From: Gemmatimonadales bacterium
GTDB taxonomy: Bacteria > Gemmatimonadota > Gemmatimonadetes > Palauibacterales > Palauibacteraceae
Direction of reading: 5' to 3'
DNA: 64,000 nt
Assembly (NCBI GenBank): GCA_009840115.1
Contig: VXOJ01000067.1
Span: 30,542-94,541 of the forward strand
Shown one piece after another: positions 43,045 through 52,212 of the stretch (positions within the stretch are counted from its first letter, which is position 1; each line of letters opens with the position of its first letter). Both the position numbers and the translations under genes were made by a program. The notes under the pieces were generated by a model. It made no database searches. It was not told the DNA's origin and saw only the letters and a list, made by a program, of their open reading frames with translations.

Positions 43045-44121
43045 GTGGCGAGTCCCCAACCGAGTTCCCCCATCCCGGCGCGAAGCAAGCTCATCGTCGG
43101 CGCGCTCGCGTTCGGCGGGCTCACCGCGCTGGGACTCGTGGCGCTCATCCGCTGGCGCCCTCCTTCGGAACTCGACAGCATCCTCGCCCGCCTCACGCCG
43201 GGGTTCGCGGCCGCCCTGCTGGCCCTCCTCGCGCTGGATTTCACGCTGGGCGGCCTCCGCTACCGCCTGCTCCTCGACGGCCGCGTCTTCTCCCACGTCT
43301 CGCTCTGGCACTGCATGCGGGCGAACTGGGCGAACATGCTGCTGGGCGCGATCACGCCGGCGCAGACGGGCGGCGGCGCCGCGCAGCTCTACGTGCTGTG
43401 CCGCCGCGGAGCGCGGCTGTCGGAAGCGATTCTCTGCTCGCTGCTCACGTTCGTCGCCACGCTGCTCTTCTTCGCGCTCGGCGGCCTCGCCGCGCTGGCT
43501 TTCCTGCCCGGCGAGGCCCTGTCGCGCGGCGTGCTGATCGCGCTCGTCGTCGCGGTGGCGGTCATTGCGCTGCTGGCCGGGCTGCTGATTTCGGCCGTCG
43601 CGGCCCAGCGACGAACCGTTCGGCTGCTCCGACGCTCGCTCAACGCCGTTTCAAGGCGGGGGACGCGGGCCCGGCGCTGGGCGGCGGCGGGCCGACGGCT
43701 GCTGAGCCGTGAGATCGAACGGCTGACCTCCGGGGTCCGGGCCGTCGCGTCGCGCGGCAAGGTGACGCTCGTATGGGTGTGCCTCGCGACCGCCGTCCTC
43801 TACCTCAACAAGTACTTCATGGGCTACGTGCTCGCGGCGGCGCTCCAGGGGCCGGTCGACCTCTCCTTCATCGGACTCCAGCTCCTGCAGCACATCGTGC
43901 TCTACTTCTCCCCGACGCCGGGCGCCTCGGGCGTCGCGGAGGCTTCGACGGGGCTGCTGATGAACCGCGTGCTGCTCGTCGAGGTGACGGTGCTGTGGGT
44001 CGTGGGCTGGCGGCTGCTCACGACGTTTTTCGGGACGGTCCTGGGGGCGTTCGTGCTGTTCGCCGAAGCGCGGCGACACGTCGCCGACGTCCGGGCCGAC
44101 GAGAAGGGAGCGGCCGCGTGA
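43045..44121 (+). CDS. Flippase-like membrane protein (UPF0104/LPG synthase TM family)
   Basis: The 358-residue product has about seven to nine helices and the family sequence NMLLGAITPAQTGGGAAQLYVL, with the late YFSPTPGASGVAEAS. Related proteins form the membrane part of lysylphosphatidylglycerol synthases or act as lipid transporters. It starts with GTG 82 nt after the creatininase gene and overlaps the phospholipase D-like gene by 4 nt (GTGA), consistent with a joint role in membrane lipid handling. Confidence 0.82.
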   Translation: MASPQPSSPIPARSKLIVGALAFGGLTALGLVALIRWRPPSELDSILARLTPGFAAALLALLALDFTLGGLRYRLLLDGRVFSHVSLWHCMRANWANMLLGAITPAQTGGGAAQLYVLCRRGARLSEAILCSLLTFVATLLFFALGGLAALAFLPGEALSRGVLIALVVAVAVIALLAGLLISAVAAQRRTVRLLRRSLNAVSRRGTRARRWAAAGRRLLSREIERLTSGVRAVASRGKVTLVWVCLATAVLYLNKYFMGYVLAAALQGPVDLSFIGLQLLQHIVLYFSPTPGASGVAEASTGLLMNRVLLVEVTVLWVVGWRLLTTFFGTVLGAFVLFAEARRHVADVRADEKGAAA

Positions 44122-45338
44122 GCGGGGGAGGCGCGTGGACACCCGCGACGAATGCGAGCCCCCCTCCGGCGCGTCGGCCCGCGTCCGCTTCGATGCGACT
44201 CTGCCTGGGCGGGGCCGAGTTCTGGGGGCGCCTCGAACGCGACATCCGCGGGGCGCGCGACTACGTCTACATACAGACGCTCTCCTTCGAGGGCGATGCG
44301 GCCGGGCTCGGCCTGGCGGAAGCCCTGCTCGCCTGCGAAGCGCCACGGAAGCGCGTCGTCGCCGACGCCGTGACGAAGTACCTGATCAACGACCGGTTCA
44401 TCGGCCTGCCGCGCGCGCGGCGCGACCCGGTCCTGCAGCGCGAGGTCGCGGCCACCGGCGAGATGTGCGACCGGCTGGAGCGCGGCGGGGTGCCCGTCCG
44501 GTTCACGTGGCCCGTGGGACGGCAGTTCCACCGACTCATCGTCCGCAACCACAAGAAGCTGGTCGCGATCGACGACCGGATCGCCTACCTGGGCGGGATC
44601 AACTTCAGCGAGCACAACTTCGCCTGGCACGACTTCATGATCCGGATCGAGAGCCCGGGCATCGCGGCGTTCCTGCGCCAGGACTTCGAGCACACGTGGC
44701 GGGGACACGACCGGCAGGCCGCCGCGGAGATCGACGGCGACGAGATCGTGGTCGGCGAAGGCCGGGGCAACCCGGGGCTGCGGGATGCCGTCTCCCGCGC
44801 CCTCGACCGGGCGACCGACCGGATCGTCGTCCAGTGTCCGTACATCAGCGAGCCGTTCTGGAGCGCCCTCGGCCGGGCGCACCGCCGCGGCGTGCACGTC
44901 ACGGTGATGATGCCGGAGGATCACAACCGGGCCGTCATGAAATGGGGCACGCTCGACGCCTCGCGGCGCGAAGGCTTCGAGGTCCTCATGCTGCCCGGTC
45001 CCATGACGCACGCGAAGGTGATGCGGATCGACGACTCGGTCGTGCTCGGTTCGGCGAATTTCGACTACGTGAGCTTTCGCATGCAGCCGGAGGTCGTCCT
45101 CATCACGAGCGCGCCCGATCTCGTCCGCGAGATCGGCGAGCGCATACTCGAACCCGATCTCGCGCGCGGCCGGGAGCCGGCGAAGGAGCGCCGCCAGCGC
45201 TGGCGCGAGCGCCTGGGCGGCGTCTCGATGCGCGTGCTGGAGTTGCTGTCCCCCTCCGTACGCGAGCGCCGGCCGAGCCCGATCCCCCTCGCGACCTGGC
45301 GCGACGGGACCCCCAGGACCGGGCCCGGAGGAAGATGA
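44118..45338 (+). CDS. Phospholipase D/cardiolipin synthase-like protein
   Basis: The 406-residue product has both HKD motifs: HKKLVAIDDRIAYLGGINF (about residue 145) and THAKVMRIDDSVVLGSANFD (about 300). Such enzymes form cardiolipin or hydrolyse phosphodiesters in the membrane. There is no N-terminal membrane anchor as in ClsA; the product begins with a flexible Ala/Pro-rich segment. The GTG start overlaps the flippase gene's stop. The C-terminal 50 residues are Arg/Pro-rich, consistent with membrane contact. Confidence 0.85.
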   Translation: MSGGGAWTPATNASPPPARRPASASMRLCLGGAEFWGRLERDIRGARDYVYIQTLSFEGDAAGLGLAEALLACEAPRKRVVADAVTKYLINDRFIGLPRARRDPVLQREVAATGEMCDRLERGGVPVRFTWPVGRQFHRLIVRNHKKLVAIDDRIAYLGGINFSEHNFAWHDFMIRIESPGIAAFLRQDFEHTWRGHDRQAAAEIDGDEIVVGEGRGNPGLRDAVSRALDRATDRIVVQCPYISEPFWSALGRAHRRGVHVTVMMPEDHNRAVMKWGTLDASRREGFEVLMLPGPMTHAKVMRIDDSVVLGSANFDYVSFRMQPEVVLITSAPDLVREIGERILEPDLARGREPAKERRQRWRERLGGVSMRVLELLSPSVRERRPSPIPLATWRDGTPRTGPGGR

Positions 45339-45342
45339 GCCG

Positions 45343-46449
45343 ATGAATTCGTGGTTCCGGCGGTACCTGCTCCCCGGCTTCGTCTTCCAGTCGATCATCA
45401 TCGCGGGCGGGTACGGGACGGGGCGCGAACTCGTGGAGTTCTTCCTCCGCTTCGGTCCGCTGGGCGGACTACTGGGGATGCTCCTCCCGTCCACGATCCT
45501 CGTCAGCATCACCGCGATGGCATCGTTCGAGTTCGTGCGCGTCTTCGGGACGTACGACTACCGAACGTTCTTCCAGCGTCTGCTGGGGCGCGGCTGGTTC
45601 GTATACGAGATCGGGTATCTTGCGGCCGTCCTCCTCATCCTGGCCGTGATCGGCTCCGCCGCGGGGACGTTCCTGCTCGAGACGTTCGGGCTGCCGTACG
45701 CGGCCGGCGTGGTCGGACTCCTCGTCACCGTCGGCTTCCTCGTCTTCAAGGGGACGGACGCGATCGAGCGCTTCCTGTCGGGCTGGTCGTTCGTCCTCTA
45801 CGGCGTCTACCTGGTGTTCTTCGCCTGGTCCATCGGCGCCTTCGGAGAGGCGATCGGCGCGGCGTTCGCGTCGGGCGAGGCACGGGAGGGATGGGCGCTC
45901 TCCGGGTTCCGCTACGGGGTGCTGCAGGTGTCGCTCGTGCCCGCGATGCTGTTCGCGACGCGCCACATCCGGCGGCGACGGGAAGCGCTGTGGGCCGGCG
46001 CCCTCACCGGGCCGATCGCGATCATCCCCGGCGTTCTCTTCCTCGTGGCGATGGCGGGACAGTACCCGGGCATCGTGGACCGCCCGGTGCCCGCCAACTA
46101 CCTCCTCGAACTGCTCGGGTCGCGGGGATTCCAGATCGCCTTCCAGGTCGTCCTCTTCGGCACCCTCATCGAGTCCGGCACCGGCGTGATCCACGCGTTC
46201 AACGAGCGGGTGGCAGGCGTGTTCGCGGCGCGCAGGGCCCACATGCCCCCGACGCTGCGTCCGGCCGTGGCGGTTCTTCTCCTGATCCTCGCCTCGCTCC
46301 TCTCGCGGTTCGGGATCATCGACCTCATCGCGACCGGCTACGGAGCCCTGAGTTGGGCGTTTCTCTTCATCTTCGTGCTTCCGCTGCTGACCATCGGGAT
46401 GTACCGGCTGTACCAGGGCGAAGCCGGGAACCGCGGAGGGTCCCCGTAG
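45343..46449 (+). CDS. YkvI-like membrane protein
   Basis: The 368-residue product has about ten helices. The start FQSIIIAGGYGTGRELVEFF contains the GxGxGRE unwound-helix segment typical of YkvI-like proteins, distant LeuT-superfamily members of unknown substrate. Later FGTLIESGTGVIHAFNERV supports the assignment. It begins 4 nt after the phospholipase D-like gene and is likely part of the same operon (43045-46449). Confidence 0.8.
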   Translation: MNSWFRRYLLPGFVFQSIIIAGGYGTGRELVEFFLRFGPLGGLLGMLLPSTILVSITAMASFEFVRVFGTYDYRTFFQRLLGRGWFVYEIGYLAAVLLILAVIGSAAGTFLLETFGLPYAAGVVGLLVTVGFLVFKGTDAIERFLSGWSFVLYGVYLVFFAWSIGAFGEAIGAAFASGEAREGWALSGFRYGVLQVSLVPAMLFATRHIRRRREALWAGALTGPIAIIPGVLFLVAMAGQYPGIVDRPVPANYLLELLGSRGFQIAFQVVLFGTLIESGTGVIHAFNERVAGVFAARRAHMPPTLRPAVAVLLLILASLLSRFGIIDLIATGYGALSWAFLFIFVLPLLTIGMYRLYQGEAGNRGGSP

Positions 46450-46545
46450 GGCGGAATCGGGTCGGCGTCCCTATATTGAAGGGTTAGGCAGGAGAAGGTT
46501 CGAGGAGCCAGGTCGCACCGCTGGTCGCGGAGGACGAGCGATTCC

Positions 46546-48981
46546 ATGAAGAGACTCGCGATTGCGCTGTCCTGCATTGCGCTTTGGGGGTTGATTTCGA
46601 CGCTTCCCGGCGGCTCGTCCCTCTCCGCCCCTCTCCCCGCCCAGGCCCGCGGATTCATCCCGGACACGATCCCGCAGACGGTCGTGAACCAGGTCTGCAC
46701 GAACTGCCACAACGACACCCGGGTGCTGGGGAACCTCTCGCTGGAGCGTTTCGAGGTGGAGATGGCCCACCTCGAGGCGGAGACGGCGGAGAAGATGATC
46801 CGCAAGCTGCGCGCCGGGATGATGCCGCCGCCGGGGATCCGGCGTCCCCCGCCCGAAGACCTGCTCGCGCTGGCCGAAACGCTCGAAGCGCGGGTCGATG
46901 CCGCGGCGGCCGACCGCCCCGACCCCGGCGTCCGCTCCTTCCAGCGCCTGAACCGGGCGGAGTACGAGCGCTCGATCCGGGCGCTCCTCGGGCTCGACAT
47001 CGACGCCTCCGCCTACCTGCCGAACGAGACGATCAGCGCGGGCTTCGACAACATCGCGGACGTCCAGAACCTCTCCGCCACGCTGCTCGAGGGATACCTG
47101 ACCGCCGCGAGCGAGATCAGCCGGCTCGCGCTCGGCGACCCGACCGTGACGCCAAGCGAGACGGAATACGAGGTGTCCCGCTACGCCGAACAGCGGCAGC
47201 ACGTGCCGGGCACGCCGATCGGCACGCGCGGCGGGATCTCCGTCGTGCACAACTTCACCGCGGACGGGGACTACGTCTTCCGGCTCGCCTTCCAGCACGA
47301 GTCGACCGGAAACTTCTTCGGCCAGACGACGCCCTTCGACGAACAGGTCGAACTCTCCGTGGACGGGGAGCGGCGGGCGCTCATCGACATCGACCGCTGG
47401 ATGCACCGGCAGGATCCCAACGGGGTTCAGGTCGAAACGGGGCCGATTCACGTCACGGCGGGGCCGCACCGCGTGTCCGCCGCCTTCATCAAGCGCTTCG
47501 ACGGCCCGATCGAAGACCTGGTCTCGCCGCACGAATGGAGTCTGGCGGACAAGAAGATCGGCTATTCACACGGGATTACGGTCGTCGCCCACCTCCGCGA
47601 CCTCACGATCCGGGGGCCGTTCGGCGTGTCGGGCGTGTCGGAGACGCCGACCCGGGCGCGCGTGCTCACGTGCCGGCCCGAAACGGAGGATGAGGCGGCC
47701 GGGCGCCGCTGCGCGGGGGAGATCGTGGAGCGGCTGGCGGCGCAGGCCTACCGCCGGCCGGTGGACGCGGCGGACATCGACCCGCTCCTCGTCCTGTACG
47801 ACGCCGGGGTGGCGGAGGGCGGCTTCGAGGTCGGCGTCCGGACGGCGCTCCAGGGCATCCTCGCGAGCCCGGACTTCATCTTCCGCTTCGAGGAACCGCC
47901 CGCGGGGGCCGGCACCGACGGACCGTACCGCATCGCGCCGCTCGATCTCGCCTCCCGGCTCGCCTTCTTCCTGTGGGGGATGCCGCCGGACGAGCCGCTC
48001 ATCGACGCGGCCCGGACGGGCGGGCTCGACGACGCGGCCGGCGTGGAGGCCCAGGTCCGCCGCATGCTCGCGCACGCGAACGCCGAGGGGCTGGCGACGC
48101 GCTTCGCCGCGCAGTGGCTGCGGCTGCAGGACCTCGACAGCGTCCACCCGGACGCGCTCCGCTTCCCCGACTTCTACGAGCAGCTCGCCCGCGACATGCG
48201 CCGCGAGACGGAGTTGCTGTTCGAGCACGTGGTGCGGGAGGACCGCAGCTTCTTCGAGCTGCTGACAGCGGACTACACCTTCGTCAACGAGCGGCTCGCG
48301 CGGCACTACGGGATCTCCGGCGTGGCCGGAACCCACTTCCGGAAGGTCGACTATCCCGACGACATCCGCCGCGGCGTGCTGGCGCACGGGAGCATCCTCA
48401 CCTCGACCTCGCACGCGAACCGGACCTCGCCGGTGCTGCGGGGCAAGTGGATCATGGAGGTCCTGTTCGGAACGCCGCCGCCCCCGCCGCCGCCGGACGT
48501 GCCGGATCTCGAGGCGATCGACGAAGCCGAGGAGGGCCGCTTCCTCACCGTGCGCGAGCGGCTGGAAATGCACCGCGCGAGCCCGGCCTGCCGCTCGTGC
48601 CACCGCGTCATCGATCCGCTCGGCCTCGCGCTCGAGAACTTCGACGTGACGGGCGCGTACCGGATCAACGACCAGGGGCGCACGGTCGATCCCAGCGGCG
48701 ATCTGTACGACGGGACGCCGCTCTCCGGGCCGGCGGATCTGCGGACCGCCCTGCTCACGCGGCGCGAGTCGCTGGCGCGGTCCTTTACCGAGAGCCTCAT
48801 GGCCTACGCGCTCGGGCGCCGCGTCGAGTACTTCGACATGCCGACCGTGCGCCGGATTACGCGCCGCGCGGAGGCGGAGGACTACCGCATGTCCGCCTTC
48901 ATCCTCGGAGTCGCGGAGAGTCCGGCCTTCCTCATGAGCCGGGGTGGCGCCATCGTCGAACAAGACAACCAGGGGACGTGA
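46546..48981 (+). CDS. Secreted DUF1587/1595/1592/1588/1585 protein with heme-type motifs
   Basis: The 811-residue product has a signal peptide (to about residue 30) and an N-terminal cytochrome-like CTNCHN (residues about 45-50). The order of domains is then DUF1587 (FQRLNRAEYERSIRALLGLD), DUF1595 (AYRRPVDAADIDPLL), DUF1592 (ASRLAFFLWGMPPDEPLI), DUF1588 (LTSTSHANRTSPVLRGKW) and DUF1585 (SLMAYALGRRVEYFD) with a second CRSCH before it. Such proteins are common in planctomycetes and Gemmatimonadota and are always paired with DUF1552 proteins; they probably act outside the inner membrane, possibly on polymers. Function is unproven. The DUF1552 gene follows 5 nt later. Confidence 0.88.
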   Translation: MKRLAIALSCIALWGLISTLPGGSSLSAPLPAQARGFIPDTIPQTVVNQVCTNCHNDTRVLGNLSLERFEVEMAHLEAETAEKMIRKLRAGMMPPPGIRRPPPEDLLALAETLEARVDAAAADRPDPGVRSFQRLNRAEYERSIRALLGLDIDASAYLPNETISAGFDNIADVQNLSATLLEGYLTAASEISRLALGDPTVTPSETEYEVSRYAEQRQHVPGTPIGTRGGISVVHNFTADGDYVFRLAFQHESTGNFFGQTTPFDEQVELSVDGERRALIDIDRWMHRQDPNGVQVETGPIHVTAGPHRVSAAFIKRFDGPIEDLVSPHEWSLADKKIGYSHGITVVAHLRDLTIRGPFGVSGVSETPTRARVLTCRPETEDEAAGRRCAGEIVERLAAQAYRRPVDAADIDPLLVLYDAGVAEGGFEVGVRTALQGILASPDFIFRFEEPPAGAGTDGPYRIAPLDLASRLAFFLWGMPPDEPLIDAARTGGLDDAAGVEAQVRRMLAHANAEGLATRFAAQWLRLQDLDSVHPDALRFPDFYEQLARDMRRETELLFEHVVREDRSFFELLTADYTFVNERLARHYGISGVAGTHFRKVDYPDDIRRGVLAHGSILTSTSHANRTSPVLRGKWIMEVLFGTPPPPPPPDVPDLEAIDEAEEGRFLTVRERLEMHRASPACRSCHRVIDPLGLALENFDVTGAYRINDQGRTVDPSGDLYDGTPLSGPADLRTALLTRRESLARSFTESLMAYALGRRVEYFDMPTVRRITRRAEAEDYRMSAFILGVAESPAFLMSRGGAIVEQDNQGT

Positions 48982-48986
48982 TCCAG

Positions 48987-50396
48987 ATGGACATCATCAC
49001 GGGAAAGCACATTCCGCGTCGCACCTTCCTCCGCGGAGTCGGGGCCACGGTGGCGCTTCCGATGCTGGACGCCATGGTTCCGGCGGGACGGCTGTGGGGA
49101 TCGATCCGGCCGGCGGATCCGACGCGGCTGATCGCGATCGAGATGGTGCACGGCGCCGCGGGCTCGACCGCGTACGGCGCGTCGCGCGGCTACTGGTCGC
49201 CGCTGCAGACCGGCCGTGACTTCGACTTGAGCACCGGGGCGCTCGCCTCCCTCGAACCGTTCCGGGACCGGCTCACGATCATCAGCGACACGGATATCGA
49301 GGCGGCGGAAGCCCGGATCCCCAAGGAGATCGGCGGCGACCACTTCCGCTCCAGCGCGACCTTCCTGACCCAGTCCCACCCGCGACAGACCGAGGGCTCG
49401 GACATCCGCGCCGGGACGTCGATGGATCAGCTCTACGCCCAGCGTTTCGGGCAGGACACGCCGATCCCCTCCATGCAGCTCTGCATCGAGAACGTGGACC
49501 AGTCCGGCGGGTGCGCATACGGCTACGCGTGCGTCTACACGGACACGATCAGTTGGAAGTCGCCGACGGAGCCGCTGCCCATGATCCGCGATCCGAGGGT
49601 CGCGTTCGACCAGTTGTTCGGCGCCGGGGGGAGCGCGGAGGAACGGGCCGCCCGCCGCCGGGCGAACCGGAGCGTGCTCGACTTCATCGCGGGCCGCATC
49701 GGGGAACTCCGCCGGGAGCTGGGACCCGTCGACGTCCGCCGGCTCGACCGCTACCTCGACAACGTGCGGGAGATCGAGCGGCGCATCGAGCGGGTGGAGA
49801 CGCAGAACCGGAGCGGCGAGGAGCGGGCGCTGCCCGAGGCGCCGGCCGGCGTGCCCGACTCGTTCGTCGAGCACGTGCAGCTGATGTTCGACCTCCAGGC
49901 GCTCGCGTTCGAGTCCGACATGACGCGCGTGTTCTCGTTCAAGCTGGGGCGCGACTCGTCGGCCCGGGTCTTCCCGGAGAGCGGCGTCGACAAGCCGTTC
50001 CACCCGGCCTCGCACCACGGCGCCGACGAAGAGAACATCGACGACTTCGCGCAGATCAACCGCTTCCACGTGTCGATGGTCCCGTACCTGCTCGAGCGGC
50101 TGCGGAACACGATGGACGGCGATACGGACCTGCTCGAGAAGACGATGGTCATCTACGGCTCGCCGATGGGCGACCCCAACGTGCACAACCACAAGCGCTG
50201 CCCCCTGTTCGTGGCCGGCGGGGCGAACGGGAAGCTGGACGGGGGGCTCCACGTGCGGGCCGCGCCGGGCACGCCGATGGCGAACGCCCTCCTCTCGCTC
50301 ATGCACGCGCTCGGGCTGGAGGACGTCGAACGGTTCGGGGACAGCACGGGCGCCCTGTCGCTCGCCGCCCCCGACGCGAGCGCGGCCGGCTCGTGA
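48987..50396 (+). CDS. DUF1552-family Tat-exported protein
   Basis: The 469-residue product begins PRRTFLRGVGATVALPMLDAM, a twin-arginine export signal. The body matches DUF1552 (AIEMVHGAAGSTAYG, SSATFLTQSHP, SMQLCIENVD, FKLGRDSSARVFPESGV, YGSPMGDPNVHNHKRCPLFVAGG), a family resembling sulfatase/alkaline-phosphatase-like folds and almost always next to a DUF1592 protein, as here. A folded cofactor-containing partner is suggested by Tat export. A GTG at 48978 is an alternative start. The stop overlaps the ankyrin gene. Confidence 0.88.
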   Translation: MDIITGKHIPRRTFLRGVGATVALPMLDAMVPAGRLWGSIRPADPTRLIAIEMVHGAAGSTAYGASRGYWSPLQTGRDFDLSTGALASLEPFRDRLTIISDTDIEAAEARIPKEIGGDHFRSSATFLTQSHPRQTEGSDIRAGTSMDQLYAQRFGQDTPIPSMQLCIENVDQSGGCAYGYACVYTDTISWKSPTEPLPMIRDPRVAFDQLFGAGGSAEERAARRRANRSVLDFIAGRIGELRRELGPVDVRRLDRYLDNVREIERRIERVETQNRSGEERALPEAPAGVPDSFVEHVQLMFDLQALAFESDMTRVFSFKLGRDSSARVFPESGVDKPFHPASHHGADEENIDDFAQINRFHVSMVPYLLERLRNTMDGDTDLLEKTMVIYGSPMGDPNVHNHKRCPLFVAGGANGKLDGGLHVRAAPGTPMANALLSLMHALGLEDVERFGDSTGALSLAAPDASAAGS

Positions 50397-52184
50397 AGCG
50401 GGACGGGCGCCGTCGGATGGCCGCGGCGATGAAGCCGCCGGCCGTCGCGCTGCTGGCGGTACTTCTGAGCGGCGCGCTCTTGCCCGATTCGCCGGTCGCC
50501 GACGCGGCGATGACGGGCGACCTCGCCGCCGTGCGGGCGCTCCTCTCCGATGGCGCCGACGTGAACGCGCCGCAGGGCGACGGGATGACCGCGCTCCACT
50601 GGGCGGCGCGCGCGGCGAACGCCGACCTGGCCGGGCTGCTGCTCGAGGCGGGCGCGGATGTCGGCGCCGTCACCCGCATCGGGGCCTACACGCCGCTGCA
50701 CCTCGCGAGCGAAGTCGGCAGCGCGCCGGTCGTGCGCCTCCTGCTCGACGGCGGCGCGGAGCAGACCGCGACCACCGAAGACGTGGGCGGCGCGACCCCG
50801 CTGCACCTCGCCGCCGCCGCCGGCAGCGCGGACGCCGTCCGCCTGCTTCTGGAGCGCGGCGGCGACGCCGATGTCCGCGAAGCGCGCTGGGGCCAGACGC
50901 CGCTCATGTACGCGGCGGCGCTCGGCCGGGAAACCGCCGCGCGCGCGCTGCTCGACGGCGGCGCGGATCCCGCCCTCGCCACGTGGGTGACCGACATCAC
51001 GGCCGTAACCGAGTGGTCGCAGGCCGACCGCCGCGCCCGCGCGGCCCGAATGCGCGGCGAGCCCGAACCGCCGGTGCCGCCGCGCCCCGCCCCGTCCGAT
51101 GCGCCGCGGGCCGCCGGCCCCCGACACCCCCTCGGACCGTCCCGCGACGGAGGAAGAGGAGGACTACGAGCGTCCGATCGAGGAGCCCGAGCCGCTCGGC
51201 TACGGCGACCTGATCGGCGGCCACGGCGGCATGACGGCCCTGCTTCACGCCGCCCGCGAAGGACACGCCGGCACCGCGCGCGCGCTCATCGAGAGCGGGG
51301 CGGACATCGACCAGGTGAGCGGCGGCGACCGCACGAGCCCCATGCTCATCGCGATGATCAACGGCCACTTCGACCTCGCCATGGAACTGTTCGAGGCCGG
51401 TGCCGATCCCCGGCTCGCCTCCGCCGCCGGCGCGACGCCGCTCTTCGCCGCCCTCAACGCCCACTGGGCGCCGAAGTCGCGCTACCCGCAGCAGCACGCC
51501 TACGGGCAGCAGCGGCACAGCTATCTCGACGTCATGCGACGCCTGCTCGACGCGGGAGTGGATCCCAACGCCCGTCTCGAGAAGCACCTCTGGTGGGTGT
51601 CGTACAACTTCGACCTGCTGCAGATCGACCTGAAGGGTGCGACTCCCTTCTGGCGCGCCGCGTACTCGCTGGACGTGGAGGCGATGACGCTCCTCGTCGA
51701 GTACGGCGCCGACCCCCACCTCGCCACGATCAAGGTGCCGCCGCGGCGACTCCCGGCGTGGGACCGCGAGAAGCGCGACCTGTCCGGGGTTCCCCCTGTG
51801 CCCGTGGGCGGTCCCGCCGACTACCCGATCCACGCCGCGACCGGCATCGGCTACGGCCAGGGCTTCCCCAGCAACGCCCACCGGTACGTCCCGGACGGCT
51901 GGCTGCCGGCCGTCCGCTATCTCGTCGAGGAACTCGGCGCCGACGTGAACCAGCGCGACGACGAGGGCTACACGCCGCTCCACAACGCGGCCTCGCGCGG
52001 CGACCTCGAGGTCATCCGCTTCCTCGTCGAGCACGGCGCGGACCCGACCGCCGTGAGCCGCGTCGGCCAGACCACCGCGGACATGGCGAACGGCCCCTAC
52101 CAGCGCACCCAGCCCTTCCCGGAGGCCGTCGCCCTGCTCGAGAGCCTCGGCTCGAAGAACAACCATAACTGCGTGTCCTGCTGA
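50393..52184 (+). pseudogene. Secreted ankyrin-repeat protein, frameshifted
   Basis: The N-terminal part (start GTG 50393 or ATG 50417) has a signal-like segment (AVALLAVLLSGALL) and ankyrin repeats such as DGMTALHWAARAANADLAGLLLEAGADV and TPLHLASEVGSAPVVRLLLDGGA. At about 51100-51125 the frame breaks within a Pro-rich linker. The ankyrin repeats resume in another frame up to the stop at 52184 (GGMTALLHAAREGHAGTARALI, GYTPLHNAASRGDLEVIRFLV). A reconstructed protein would be about 597 residues. It may be a real inactivation or a base error in a GC-rich linker. Ankyrin proteins follow DUF1592/DUF1552 pairs in several lineages and may bind them. Confidence 0.75.
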
Positions 52185-52212
52185 CCCACAGCCCGCCCGC
52201 ACCACTCCAGCC

